Below, in pieces: positions 1 to 11,269 of a DNA stretch of 64,000 bases; the stretch's first letter is position 1; each line of letters starts with the position of its first letter. Location: assembly GCA_011037195.1 (NCBI GenBank), contig JAAEAF010001544.1, forward strand, positions 62,001 to 126,000. Reading direction: 5' to 3'. The position numbers and the translations under genes were made by a program. The notes below the pieces were generated by a model. It was given only the letters and a program-made list of their open reading frames with translations. It was not told the DNA's origin and ran no database searches. The stretch comes from Triatoma infestans (lineage: Eukaryota; Arthropoda; Insecta; Hemiptera; Reduviidae).

Positions 1-812
1 ATCAGGTACAAATATTGTTAAATTCTAGTTCTCACATCTAATTCTATTCCATAATGGGATCATTATACAATTATTTCATTTTTTTTTTATACTTTTTGTT
101 ACATACCAATTCTGAAAATTGATAACATCTTCAATGCTCTTTACTTAATCCGTAATGTAAATTTTCACAAATTTTTCAGTACCCACAGAAATAATACAAA
201 ATTATTAATTCCAAAAAGTTAAGGTAAAAAATAAAACAAACATGTAATTCTAATATTCTTCATCCTAGTTGGAACCTCTCTGATAGATAACGTTGTCTAT
301 TATAATCTTTTAGATGCTCCATTAGCCTTCAAAGTATAGCGATCCTAGAGGCTCGTTGCAATATGGGCGAAACATCGGTTTCTAGCAAACCACTAACGCG
401 GTTTCAACCTGGAAACTTAATCTTTTTTTTTTATATCTATATTTTTCATAGGACTTATGCAAATACCTTTTTGAGAAAAGAGTAAGGCCTAGCTAGTTAA
501 ATAAGAAGAACAAGTGCAAAAATGTGCTCTAATATTTCCAAAAATACGTTTTACAATCGAAGGATTTCCCACACACTCGAATATTTGGTTTACTGCAAAT
601 CAATTACACTGCATCCAGGAAAAATATTTGCCACCAGGAAAATGTAGTCAAAAAAGAAAAATTAAACAAATTATTAAGAATTTATTAATTTTTTAAGCAT
701 CGTGCTGAAATTAATGACCAGCTAACAAGTATTTCTATGAATGTTCTTTCCTGTTTCCTTATTTTGCTTCTTTCTTTCAGTATTGATCTGTTGAAGAAAT
801 ACTAACTGAATG
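1..812. other. AT-rich sequence without recognised gene
   Basis: No supported gene. The only ORF of note (60 codons, + strand, from 514) has no recognisable motif and ends in low-complexity lysine/isoleucine sequence. T- and A-runs are frequent. Confidence 0.5.
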
Positions 813-1003
813 TAGTAGGTAGATTACGTTGGGCTGGACATATTGCCAGGATGGACCCTGGCCAAGATCCTCGTTCCGTACTAGATGAACGAATTTAATT
901 CCTTTCCTGCGTGTTGCATGAACAGTTCATCTAGTACGCTAGATGAGTTTGGCCAGGTCCATCCTGGCAATATGACCAGCCCAAAGTAGTCTACCCAATT
1001 TGA
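813..1003. repeat. Inverted pair of RTE-type C-terminal coding fragments
   Basis: About 822-895 on the + strand encodes LRWAGHIARMDPGQDP, typical of the far C-terminus of RTE-type retrotransposon proteins. About 905-1000 is an imperfect reverse complement and encodes the same motif on the - strand (LLWAGHIARMDLAK). The two halves face each other around a short spacer near 896-905. The right half is continuous with the larger - strand RTE remnant; the left half is an inverted extra copy. Confidence 0.65.
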
Positions 1004-3215
1004 TGAGGCTCACTATGTCTGCATCTTTATAGATGGCCTTCAGTTCGTCATTCGTCCGCCTTCATGTCTGACCATCTAATTTGGCTCCATAAATTTTCTT
1101 GCCTCCTTTTGACCTTTCTTTCGAAAGTCTTAATGTTCTTCATTTTGAGGCATATGTTAGGTCCGGGCGAACAGGTGTTTTCTAGATCATCGTCTTCGTA
1201 GATGTATATAAACTTCTACTTTTAAGATACCTGTGCCCCCCAAATAGTTCCCATCTAAAATTCTCTCCCTGGCGCCCACCACCAGATTCAGTACACAAAA
1301 ATGTTGTTTTCTGGTGATTCACTTAACCAATTTCTCTCGCAGGGCCCGCTAATTTTAAAAAGCTTCAGTCATTACCTCGAAGAACCTCCGCACCAAGGCA
1401 ACAACATCGTCTACATATACTAACAATTGAACAGCCCTATTAAATATATTATTGCTAGTCTGGATATCAGCCTTTCCTATAGCCTTTTCCAACGTGAGTG
1501 TACATTAAACAGCCTAATCCATCACCCTATCGAACTTCCTTGTACGTCTTAAAAAAAATCACTGAAATTAGTTTGCACCCTTACTGCACATTGGGATTCA
1601 ATCATAGACATTTTTACTAGGCGACTATTATTGGTGGAATTCTTAGATCAAACAGAGCTTCGTATAGCGCTTCCCTATTCAGACTGTCATAGGATGCCTT
1701 ATAATCAATGAATAAGATATGTAGCTTTATGTTAAATTCTCTAGGCTTTTCCAGGATAAGCGTAGGTGTGGAGATTTGATCACTCGTTGATTTATTCTTA
1801 CAAATGTCTGCTAAGCTTTGTCCTACATCTGTCTCAGCGAATGGAAGCAATTTTCTGCCGAGTATGCCTGATAGGATCTTATAAATACTGGGAAGTAGTG
1901 ATGTCCCTTGATAATTTTTACAATCCAAGATGCCCCTTTTTTTATGAATGGGACATATAATCGTTTTGTTGCAATACTTAGGCATAGCCTCATTTTGCCA
2001 CATCCGCAGGATAATGTCTTGCAGGGCCTTTCGAAGTTCAGGACCTCTATGCTTAAGAGCTCAGAAGAAATACCATCAAATCCTGGGGCTTTATTATTTT
2101 TTAGCCTTTCAATCGCCCACTATTTCATTTTCATCAGATGAATCAGTTCATCTGCTTTCACCAACTGGATATCTCCATTCTTTCTCGTCTCTGCATCTCT
2201 CAAATCCACATTCAGTTGTGTATCCAAATGTTCTCTCCAGCGTTCCAACATACGCTCCTTTTCACATATAGTGTACCATCCTTATCTTACAGGCAGCCAT
2301 TCTTGGACTAATGCCCTTTCGGGCATAATTTATTTTCGAAAGAATTGTCTACTGTCATGGTCACTTCTCAGTTCCTCAGTATTGTCCAGGTCCTTTCTCT
2401 CTCAAGATCTTCCTTGTCCTATGAATCTTCTTTTCTCTTCGTCTCTTAGTTCTCTACTCTTCCACGGATGTTCACGTATGACGTCTTTGTATCATAAGTC
2501 TGCAGGCTTCATTTTTCTTGTCAGTAGCATTGTTGCATTCCTTATCAACTTTACATTCGATTGTTACGCTTTGTCGACATCATTACTCCACCCCATACTA
2601 CTGAACTTTTCTTCCATTTTTGTTGTGTATCATCGCTGGATTTCCTCACTTCTTAATTTGCATATGTTATATAATTTTTATAGCAGTTGCCTAGTTGTTG
2701 AAATCCTTTGCCTAACATGGGCAATCACTAATAGTGATCCGAGTAACGTTCGCCCCCCATGTACCCTTTGACATCCATCAGATTCGACACATATCTGGCG
2801 CTAATCAGTATGTAATCTGTCTGTTTGTATTAATGCCATCATTGGGTTTCCACGTAGCAAGGTGAATCTTCTTATGAGGAAACAGGGTGTTGCCAATAAC
2901 CTTGCTACTTAAAGCAACAAAGTTGGTAAGCCACTGCCCATTATTATTAGATTCCTCATGAATATTATGTTTGCCAGTTGTAGACCGAAAAAATCTTTTC
3001 TTTCTCACTGTGCATTGCAGTCACCGATAACACTCCTTATATCAGCTCTCGGACATCCATCAGGACATTTCTCCAAATCCTCGAAAAAATACATCCTTTT
3101 CATCCGTATTCATCACTGCCGTAGGGGAGCGAATTATTTTAAAGTTGGCTTTGTTGATGCCTTGAGAAAGGCGTTTGTCTTCGGGCAGTTTTTTTTTTGC
3201 CTTGGCTCGTTTCAT
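905..3215 (-). mobile_element. Decayed RTE-type non-LTR retrotransposon
   Basis: Read on the - strand, frames broken by stops and shifts show, in order, an endonuclease segment, a linker, reverse transcriptase and the C-terminal WAGH motif. The endonuclease (about 3200-2800) has an APT/DEKD stretch, a degenerate GDFNA box read as VIGDCNAQ, and SNNNG followed by LFPHKKIHLATW. The linker is about 2800-2010. Reverse transcriptase spans about 2003-1617. This order and these motifs are characteristic of RTE-clade elements. It lies just upstream of zinc-finger gene 1, probably within its intron. It cannot encode an intact protein. The 5' boundary near 3200 is uncertain. Confidence 0.8.
1617..2003 (-). 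pseudogene. RTE reverse transcriptase fragment
   Basis: A 128-residue open segment carries reverse transcriptase motifs: ICPIHKKRGILDCKNYQG (fingers, cf. PI.KKGD..DC.NYRG), LLPSIYKILSGIL, the STSDQI box and the first catalytic-aspartate motif FIDYKASYDSLNR. The normally glycine-rich GF(R/K) box between these is eroded to LADICKNKSTSD. The YADD motif is not in this ORF, so the palm is incomplete. The frame opens and closes by chance stops; this is one readable piece of the larger remnant. Confidence 0.8.
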
Positions 3216-3415
3216 AATGTTGCTCAAATATTTAATTGTTAGGTGGGCCACAGGTGTGATCATACCTGATCCGGTAAATCCAGGGGGAGGGCACGTAAAA
3301 ATAACTATTCCGAACGCAATCACATCATCCCTCCCAGAAAAAAGTTACGCCATAAGTATAGTAAGTAGCCAGTCTTTAATGTTGTATTCTTTAATGTTGT
3401 TGTTTATTGTTATAG

Positions 3416-3546
3416 GTTTGGCATTACTTATGGACAACCTTACATCGCATTCTGGTGATTACTGTGTCTTGTACATAAAGGAAAGACATGAAATAATAGA
3501 ATTTACACAATACAGCGAAGTGAATCATACTTTGGAGTTGCAATAA
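3416..3546 (+). pseudogene. Upstream exon of zinc-finger gene 1
   Basis: Begins right after a pyrimidine-rich tract ending in TTGTTATAG (3407-3415), a plausible 3' splice site. The exon starts GTTTGGCATTACTTATGG and contains ACATCGCATTC, a block also found upstream of the three other zinc-finger arrays in the window (about 31426, 54333 and, on the - strand, 45069). In frame it reads a short peptide and stops at 3546, before the zinc-finger array, so either further splicing or decay separates it from the finger exon. Confidence 0.5.
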
Positions 3547-3784
3547 TAAATCGATATTAAAAATTATAGCGTAGAGAATCATTCAGAAAAAGATTTTAGA
3601 ACCCATAGTGGAGGGAAGAAGTGGAAATACATGAGGCGCTCACACTATGCGTATAAATGTAATGAATTGTATGAATATTGTATGTAAAGAATGAATGAAG
3701 TAACTCTTCGCGAGCGTTGACAACAAAGAATACATAATGACCAAAAGCCTATTAGTGTGATAAATGGGATTATAGATCACAGAA

Positions 3785-4690
3785 ATGGAAGAACTTATGG
3801 CATTACATACAGGCAAAAAGCCATATAAGAATGATGAATGTAATTATAGTTGTACACAATCCGAAAACTTAATAAAATATACGAAAATACCAAGCGAAAA
3901 GTCATATATGTGTAGTGAATGCAATTATAGTTGCATTAGACGTGATCATTTGGAAACACATATGAGAATACATACTGGCGAAAAGCCTTATAAGTGTAGT
4001 GAGTGCAATTATCGCAGTGCTAGACTTGGAGGGTTGAATATCCATATGAGGAGACATACTGGAGAAAAGCCTTATAAGTGTAAAGAGTGCAATTATTGTA
4101 GTATTAGATCTGCAGAATTGAAAATCCATATGAGAATACACACTGGCGAAAAGCCTTATAAGTGCAGTGAATGCAATTATAACACTGCTAGACCCGAACA
4201 CTTGAACAAACACATGAGAACACATACTGGCGAAAAACCTTATAACTGTTGTGAGTGCGATTATCGCAGTGCTACTTCTGCAGATTTGAAAAGACATATG
4301 AGAATACATACTGGTGAAAAACCTTTCAAGTGTAGTGAGTGTAGTTATAGTAGTTCTAATTCTCAATGCTTCAAAGAACATATGAGAATACATACTGGTG
4401 AAAAGCCTTATAAATGTAGTGAGTGCAATTATAGTAGTGTTAGATCCCAAAACTTGAAAGAACATTTGAGAATACATACTGGCGAAAAGCCTTATAAATG
4501 TAGTGAATGTAATTATAGTTGTGCCATAAATGGCAGATTAAAAAGACATATGAGAAGACATACTGGCGGAAAGCCATATAAGGGTGCTCAGTTGTACTAC
4601 ATCTGGACATTTGAAAAGTCTAATGAGTACATATCAGTGGCGACTCCTGCTGTTCAAAGTTTGGCATTCTTTAACCCCACATCCAAGTGA
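3785..4690 (+). CDS. C2H2 zinc-finger protein 1 (8 intact fingers)
   Basis: Probable nuclear DNA-binding protein; target unknown. From residue about 43 to 262 there are eight consecutive 28-residue fingers of form C-x2-C-x12-H-x3-H joined by TGEKP(Y/F) linkers, most of type YKCSECNYS. One degenerate finger precedes them (NDECNYSCTQSENLIKYTKI, histidines lost). After finger 8 the next linker changes to TGGKPYK and the expected cysteines vanish; about 35 unrelated residues follow to the stop, so the 3' end looks truncated or fused to foreign DNA. The start at 3785 is only the first Met in frame; upstream 3590-3780 is degenerate finger-like sequence. Paralogous to the arrays at 31.7, 44.0 and 54.7 kb. 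Confidence 0.75.
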   Translation: MEELMALHTGKKPYKNDECNYSCTQSENLIKYTKIPSEKSYMCSECNYSCIRRDHLETHMRIHTGEKPYKCSECNYRSARLGGLNIHMRRHTGEKPYKCKECNYCSIRSAELKIHMRIHTGEKPYKCSECNYNTARPEHLNKHMRTHTGEKPYNCCECDYRSATSADLKRHMRIHTGEKPFKCSECSYSSSNSQCFKEHMRIHTGEKPYKCSECNYSSVRSQNLKEHLRIHTGEKPYKCSECNYSCAINGRLKRHMRRHTGGKPYKGAQLYYIWTFEKSNEYISVATPAVQSLAFFNPTSK

Positions 4691-4765
4691 AAAGAATAGT
4701 ATTTGTTAGATGCAAACATTTTTTAATTAATAAATATATAGATGTAAAATTGTTACAATCCCACA

Positions 4766-4808
<43 letters not shown>

Positions 4809-4820
4809 TAATATATATAT
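4766..4820. repeat. (CA)n and (TA)n microsatellite
   Basis: A CA run followed directly by TA-rich alternation. The TA stretch is the insertion point of the foldback element that follows. Confidence 0.9.
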
Positions 4821-6231
4821 AGGGTGTACAGCAACCTCTGCAATACTTCGGGATATGGTTTTTCACTTCATTTGGAACAAAAAATTTCTAATAAACCATG
4901 GTCCGATTCGTTCGCCTTCAAAAGTTATTCTTCATTTTGAAAATTTTCAATTTTCCTACTTTTTCTCATAAAATTGATTATATCTCAAAAAGTTTTTCTC
5001 ATAAATCATATTCAATTACACGTTTGGAAAGAGCATTAAATTTCCTATAAGAAACAGAAGTTTTATTTCAATTGAATTAATTATAAGGTTTTTCAGAGAC
5101 TTTAAACTTAACTCTACAGCTCTTCGACTGTTAAAAACCACTTTTCAATAGTATTTTCTTCTAAATTTCTTTAAGGCTAGCGTACGGTCCGGTTACAGAA
5201 AAAATATCTACATTTTATCAGCTTTCCAACGATAATAATATCATGGGGTTTCTTTATTGTTTTCTTAAAGAAAATGCGAAATAAATGTAAAAAAAACACA
5301 AAATGAAAATTGAGACCTGTTACAAAAATATCCCAAGATTAATTCATAATCCTGTAATGAACTTTGGAATTGTTATCTCACGATAGAAATTCGTCCAATT
5401 CTAATAAACAGAAACATTTAGTCGTGATTTAGCTGGTCATACATTCAAAATGCCAGAGTTCTCTGTCATAGAATAGCGAGATATGGTTTTTTTTTGTGGT
5501 TCGTAACGGCAGCGCGGAAGCTGCAGCTGAGTATGCTAGCCGTTGGCCTAACAGGAAACCATATAAGCAGCGTATTAAAGACTAGGGGAAACCGGTTCTG
5601 TGAGAATAAACTACCGAGGAAACTGCTCGTTCTTACGGAAAATTCATGTCAACGCATCTTGAATGTGTTTGATGACGATTCTACCCTTAGCACACGCAGA
5701 GTAGAATCGTCATCAAACGAATTTTGATACAGGTCACAATTTTCATTTTGTGTTTTTTTTACATTTATTTCGCATTTTCTTTAAGAAAACAATAAAGAAA
5801 CCCCATGATATTATTATCGTTGGAAAGCTGATAAAATGTAGATATTTTTTCTGTAACCGGACCGTACGCTAGCCTTAAAGAAATTTAGAAGAAAATACTA
5901 TTGAAAAGTGGTTTTTAACAGTCGAAGAGCTGTAGAGTTAAGTTTAAAGTCTCTGAAAAACCTTATAATTAATTCAATTGAAATAAAACTTCTGTTTCTT
6001 ATAGGAAATTTAATGCTCTTTCCAAACGTGTAATTGAATATGATTTATGAGAAAAACTTTTTGAGATATAATCAATTTTATGAGAAAAAGTAGGAAAATT
6101 GAAAATTTTAGAAAATGAAGAATAACTTTTAAAGGGGAATGAATCGGACCATGGTTTATTAGAAATTTTTTGTTCCAAATAAAGTGACAAACCATATCCC
6201 GAAGTATTGCCAGAGGTTGCTGTTACACCCT
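4821..6231. mobile_element. Foldback (long-TIR) DNA element
   Basis: 4821-5331 and 5728-6231 are near-perfect reverse complements (about 0.5 kb each) around an approximately 400-bp core. The termini read AGGGTGTaCAGCAACCTC and its complement and sit in TATATA sequence, consistent with a TA target site. The core has no recognisable transposase; its ORF (5494-5727) shows no motif. A non-autonomous, Tc1/mariner-like foldback or MITE is the best fit, based on TA targeting and the AGGGTGT ends. It separates zinc-finger gene 1 from the gypsy remnant. Confidence 0.8.
5667..5718. repeat. 18-bp perfect hairpin inside the foldback core
   Basis: GTTTGATGACGATTCTAC (5667-5684) is followed 16 nt later by its exact reverse complement (5701-5718). 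It is distinct from the long terminal repeats. Confidence 0.85.
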
Positions 6232-6289
6232 ATATATATATGTTTGTATATATATATACAAACCCACACATCTACATACATTAAAAACA

Positions 6290-6672
6290 CTAAAATAAGA
6301 GAAAAAATTGTAAATATTGGGTATTCTCTGTACGACCTGAGCACCCAGAGTATACATATCGGACTTTACACATCATACGACGGACCTTACCAAATCATTT
6401 CTAAAATAGAAGATACTAGCACACTATTAAGAAATGGAAAGCATAACATCCCAATAGACAGACTGAAACCTACTTTTATTTTAAATCAAGAGGACGGTCA
6501 CACAACTTCCTCTCAAAAACATTCTACAAATGACATAACTTCAACCAAAGAAGTTCCACAAGTACCTACAGCTTCAGAGAAGCTCCAAACACTAAGAATT
6601 ATAAAACGAGAATTGGGAGAGTTCATTTCCATAGTAAATGTTTAAAAATTTTTGCCCTTACTGGTCGAGGAG
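6290..6672 (+). pseudogene. Gypsy-type integrase C-terminus fragment
   Basis: The + strand frame ending at 6645 contains YDGPYQIISKIE and GKHNIPIDRLKPTFI, the conserved small C-terminal fold seen at the end of Ty3/gypsy integrases (YEGPY....R...I.IDRLKPA). After a stop, LTGRGVV remains, resembling the (G)GGVVWG tail of these polyproteins. Protease, reverse transcriptase, RNase H and the integrase catalytic core are absent. The 5' side abuts TA-rich sequence bordering the foldback element. The first 40 codons of the frame are microsatellite translation, not gene. Confidence 0.7.
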
Positions 6673-7156
6673 TAGTGTAGGGACTTAAATAGACGCTTAA
6701 TATGAATTTAATTACTTATATTAAATTTCACAAAGTAATCCCATACATACGTTTTGTTTTTTTTATTAAATTATTATAGTTATGTAACATTTGAAACAAA
6801 AAATATAGCTTATTGAGTGAATTATAGATTTTAATATTATAAACACAAGAAATATATTCATTTTTTGGCATCAAACTTATTCTGCTTTAAGGGAAAATAA
6901 TAAAATTGACAAACATTTTACAGCTACTCACCTATAAAAACAAGCGAAAACTCATAAAAATATGACACTAAATGCCTTGTCAACAAGAAATGGAATCACA
7001 AAAATGATTCTGTGGTAAACATTAAACTAAGAATTTCAAAGGATATATACACACAACTGAAGACAGCTCAAACATGGAACAGAATGGCAATATTTCCCAT
7101 TGATATGAAGAAAAAGTCGCTGGGAAGAATGTGTCTCGTTGGTAGTGAAAGGGTTA
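6673..7156 (+). other. Possible gypsy LTR start and piggyBac-like terminus
   Basis: TGTAGGGAC right after the pol remnant could be the start of a 3' LTR; no matching 5' LTR was seen. Around 7132-7154 the sequence TTGGTAGTGAAAGGGTTAA resembles the right end of a piggyBac-like element (complement CCCTTTCACTACCAA with a TTAA target). Neither is proven. Confidence 0.3.
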
Positions 7157-7639
7157 AGCATTGTTATTCTTTGTTTACTTAAATAAAGTCTAACTTGATT
7201 ACTACTACAGATACAATAAAAAAATAAGAATAAGATAAAGTAATAGGTAGTGATAATATTAAAATTATTATTTATAACATCAATTTTTACATAAATATGG
7301 CTGTAACTTCAAAATAGCTATTATTAGAATATTATTAAATATACAATTATTAGAATAGCCACTTCCCTCAGATCTGGACACATCTTTCGAATGGTCAGAC
7401 TCAACTTTCAACCCAAGTCACTTAAAGACAATGTGCATGTGACCTCGACGACTCAGATGACGGAGGTAATATTATAGATGTCATAGGCGTGCCATTCAGT
7501 TCAGGCGAAAAACTATTTTGTGGAGTATTCCCAAACAAGTACAAGATCTACGACCGCCCGTTTCCCAAAACAGAAATCTTGCAATACTGAATAATGCAAT
7601 CAATAAAACATCCACGGAATTAGACAATTTTCTCTAAGA

Positions 7640-8145
7640 GTCTGTTTATGTTCATCTCCCAATATACAAATACATGATTGGAAATTTTGCGCAAAAACGT
7701 AAAAAAGCAAAACATCACAGACTCAGATTGGGGAGAAATTATGTTGCTGGTTCGAACAATGCTTGTAACGACAACAAGGTTCCAAATTTCTCTGACTATT
7801 GGCCACAGAATCATTCTTGGGATCCAACCAAGCAATCAAATGTGCCATATCCAAAAATCGTTGCCAGCTACTAATATCCAAAGTATATTTCAACAACCGT
7901 GAAAAGGAGATAATACTTCAAAAAAAGTGGATAAAGTACCCTGAAGAAAATGTGGATTATTTCCTGCTTGAAACACACATTTCTGAAAGCAATGAGGATA
8001 GCCCATACCAAAGTATTGATGTGACATCGGCAAAATTCAAGGGTCGCTCTAGTCTCAAACCTAAAATACTATATACCTCTCAAACCAATTAAACGTGGTA
8101 TAAAAATCTGGGAAAGATTGACGCAAAACTGGCTATACATATAAT
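7640..8145 (+). pseudogene. piggyBac-type transposase fragment (left copy)
   Basis: Three short frames together show the N-terminal half of a PGBD/piggyBac transposase: NFSDYWPQNHSWD (cf. DYWS.D), AISKNRCQLLISKVYFNN (cf. MSRNRF..LL..LHF.N), then SIDVTSAKFKGRSSLK corresponding to the SIDE.MV.FKGRSSLK box. Here the first catalytic aspartate region reads SIDVTSA, missing the usual DE. A frame shift follows, after which KPIKRGIKIWERL continues the family pattern. No full DDD core remains. From 7780 onward the sequence lies in the left arm of the giant palindrome; the mirror copy is at 17.77-18.09 kb. Confidence 0.8.
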
Positions 8146-8639
8146 TTAAACGCATATTCTGGCAGAGATTATGACCAGAATTCAAATCAGATGACTTACT
8201 GGATTTGCAAAATCATAATCGAAAGTTTTTAATAACTCTTTAAAATATTTTAATTATTTTTATCGCGTCGCTTTTGAAACTTGACAATTTTTAGTTAAAA
8301 TAAACATAAGTAGATATTCTAACTTAGTACCAAGTTGTACAAGTTAATATTTACTAGTTTTTATATTTATAGTTATCCTATTTGATAAGATTGTGATTTT
8401 TGTAATAATGTATATATTTTATAATTTATTTGTAAATAAAAAGATTTTGGTATCTAATAAAAAGTTTTGGGATGTTCCAAAATTATGTAATTTTTCCAAA
8501 AACAGTATTTCATCCATTAGGAAATAAATAGAATAGTTTTTTAATGGATCATTGGAGGTAAACATTATTTAGTATTTTTTTATTAAAATAGTGGATTAGA
8601 TTCTTTTAGGTAATCGTGCATTGCGACCTGAAAGATCTA

Positions 8640-8742
8640 TTGTAACCCTCGGAGCCTTCACATTGCATTGCCGCCCTTATGGGCAATTCTCTCCTTACAT
8701 AGACACAACACTGCCCATCATCACGAGGTCAAGTTGGACTGG
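8640..8742 (-). mobile_element. SINE body fragment (left-arm copy)
   Basis: The - strand resembles the body of the tRNA-derived SINE found intact elsewhere: GGGCAGTGTTGT, then AGAGAATTGCCCATAAGG, then GGCAGTGCA-like and AAGGCTCCG-like blocks. The tRNA head is missing. It is diverged and joins directly to the 160-bp repeat units. Confidence 0.6.
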
Positions 8743-9250
8743 CCACCATCGAATTTTTAAAAGATTTTTTGCACATCGTTAGTGCCGCGTTTGTGCCGGC
8801 GATTCACCAAATTTCATCGTCTGTGCCATAAAATTGACAAAAATATAAGGAAAAAAAAGTGGCCAGTCCAACTTGACGTCAAGTTAGACTGGCCACGAAT
8901 TTATATTTAACTTTTGAAATTCTCTTTTTACCAATCGTTAGTGCTGCATTTGTGCCGGCGATTCACCAAATTTCATCGTTTGTGCCGTAAAATTGACAAA
9001 GATATTGACGAAAAACTGTTCGTCGCACTTGAAAACCAAAGGCCATGGCTGCGGGTAATATTTCAAAGTGCCCCTACTCCACTAACCACCAACGGCCCTT
9101 TTTAGGGCCACTAACTAAAATGTACTGGCCATTGATTTCTAATCAAATTTTCGAACTTTTTGCTTCGCCAGTCTTAAGTGATTCATGTTTCTAATGGAGT
9201 TTCAGAAAATTTTTAATGCTGCGTTTGTGACGGCGAATCGTTACTTTCTT
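8743..9250. repeat. 160-bp-type repeat units in left arm
   Basis: Contains GGCCAGTCCAACTTGACG motifs and the block TTTGTGCCGGCGATTCACC, units of the same family as the array at 18089-18982. A 38-bp self-complementary motif centred on CTTGACGTCAAG lies at 8859-8896. Confidence 0.8.
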
Positions 9251-11265
9251 TGATTTTGTTCACAGAGGCTCTCGTAAGTCCATTGATTTAAGAACTGATT
9301 CGATGTGGTTTTGAAGTGGTGTTATAGTGTTTCTCTGTAAAGTGTGGTTTTATTAAACCGCTTGTATAAATTGAAGCCAATTGACGTTTAGTGAACAAAA
9401 GAATGTTTAAAGAAAATTTTTCGCTACTCACTACCAAAATTACAGTAAGGGATGCCCTTGTCAGTGTTTAGCAACAGTTTTTTCTTTTCTTTAAGCATCC
9501 TTTACCTTGTCCATTAGTGGCTTGGCTAGTATATTAATTATAATATAACACGGCTGTTATAATTCCAAACAATTCCAACAGTAGCTCATTCTTATTTAGA
9601 CAGTTATATTAAGGCAATTTGGAAGGTTCAATTTATGACAAAAACCGTGAATCAAATTGAGTTAAAAATTAGTTAAACTCAAGTTGAGTTAGAAAAAAAA
9701 TTATCGCTGGAGGCAAACATAAGTTCTGTTTAAATTCTGTGAAAAATTTCTATTGCATACAAATTAGTGTAAAAACTTTAAAAACATCAGTAAAAAGTAT
9801 TAGTACAAAAAACTATAAGTTAGAAGGTAATACAATTGAAAGTAGTGGTATTTGTTCTATTTTTTAACATTTTTATATTATTAAATGTATAATGTATTAT
9901 TAATGTGGGATTAAAAACAACGTCAAATAAACATTCTAAGCCGATATCAAAATTAATTTTAAAACGAGATTAGCAGTTAATTACCCGTAAAACCATTTTA
10001 ATCACCTTCCTCCTTTTCAGTGCTGAAAATATAAGGAAATAGACATGTTAACCTTTCATTAATCAAAATTGAAAGTGAAGTATCCACAATTTCCAAGAAC
10101 AATCTTTAAGTTTTGGAAATAGAAATCTTAGATTAAAAATAAATTTTTAGTGGTGATAGGGACTGTCCTAAATAACAGAACGGTAAATTTGGCCAAGTCC
10201 TTTGTAATTTGGAATTCCTTTCTTTGCATAAAACAGGGGCAGTTGCACAGAACGCCCAATGATCACTAAGAAAGGGATCACTATTGACTGTTTCCATGAT
10301 TAAAGAACAAATTATCTGTTCTAAGAAAAGCAATTAATACCCTAAGAAGGCGGTATCATAGAACACACAATAATCCCATTTTACCTGAGGATAATAAATA
10401 AAAGTAATGCTTTTAGAAGGCGGCATCAAAGAACATACAATAATCTATTATAAGAGAGGTGCTATAAGAAGAATATTTACAAATTAAAAAAAATATTTGA
10501 CCGGACATCACAAATGAAAAATTAAATTCCTGAAAAGAATACTGTAGCTTAAATGTGATTTAAATCTCACAATTAACGTATGACGTACAAAAGTTATTAT
10601 TAAAACGATATAAAACTTATTATATTAAAACATAATAATTTACATATATCAAAACAATTCACATATATCTTACTATAATTACTTATAAAATTTATTATAT
10701 TGCAACTTATACTATGGAATATGAGGTATAAAATTGTAGCATAAAGTAGAAACCAGCTAGTTACCTAACAAAACTAATACATTCAGATGGAAATGAAAGA
10801 AAGCTTTTCAAGTATTATGGACACATTTTTGGCAAAAGACAGTGAAGAAAGTGAAAGAAAGAAAGAATATAAGATTAGCTGGAGGAGGACTGGAGGAGTG
10901 TCACTTAGGTATTGACTTCAAAAATACTCAACATACTAAGAAGTATTAGTCCCGAAAAAGGGATTGAAGGCAGGGCAAGAGTGCGATCAAAAGTAAGAAA
11001 AGCAATGAAGAAAAGTAAACAAGGAGCACTTAGCAGGCAATTCTTTACCACAATATGAATAAATAGATTTAAATTAATGAAATCTCCAAACAGTTCGTGC
11101 AATGGAAATAGTTCACAAAGTGTCATATATACATATAAAATATTTGGATAAGAGAGAAGTGGACTGATTAGAATCAGTACCACAAAAGGCGATCCATGGC
11201 CCTTGGAAGTAGCACGCTAATATCAAAATATTTCAGAGAACATCAAAAATGCATAAATAAACTAG
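9251..11265. other. Unassigned sequence inside palindrome arm
   Basis: No gene family recognised. A - strand ORF (10133-10333) contains DPFLSDHWAF, reminiscent of the SDH box near the end of retrotransposon endonucleases, but this is too little to call. A short repeat of about 31 bp starting AGAAGGCGG occurs at 10342 and again at about 10411. The mirror sequence is in the right arm. Confidence 0.4.
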
Positions 11266-11269
11266 ACCT

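Noticed and set aside
1948..2271. 107-codon + strand ORF
   Set aside because: Antisense of the RTE linker/reverse transcriptase region.
2271..2771. 166-codon hydrophobic + strand ORF
   Set aside because: It is antisense to the linker of the RTE remnant; no motif, composition typical of chance antisense translation.
10905..11183. 92-codon hydrophobic - strand ORF mirrored at 14775-15083
   Set aside because: Membrane-like composition but the two copies differ by an 8-residue indel and substitutions at the arm indel; no family recognised and upstream signals absent.
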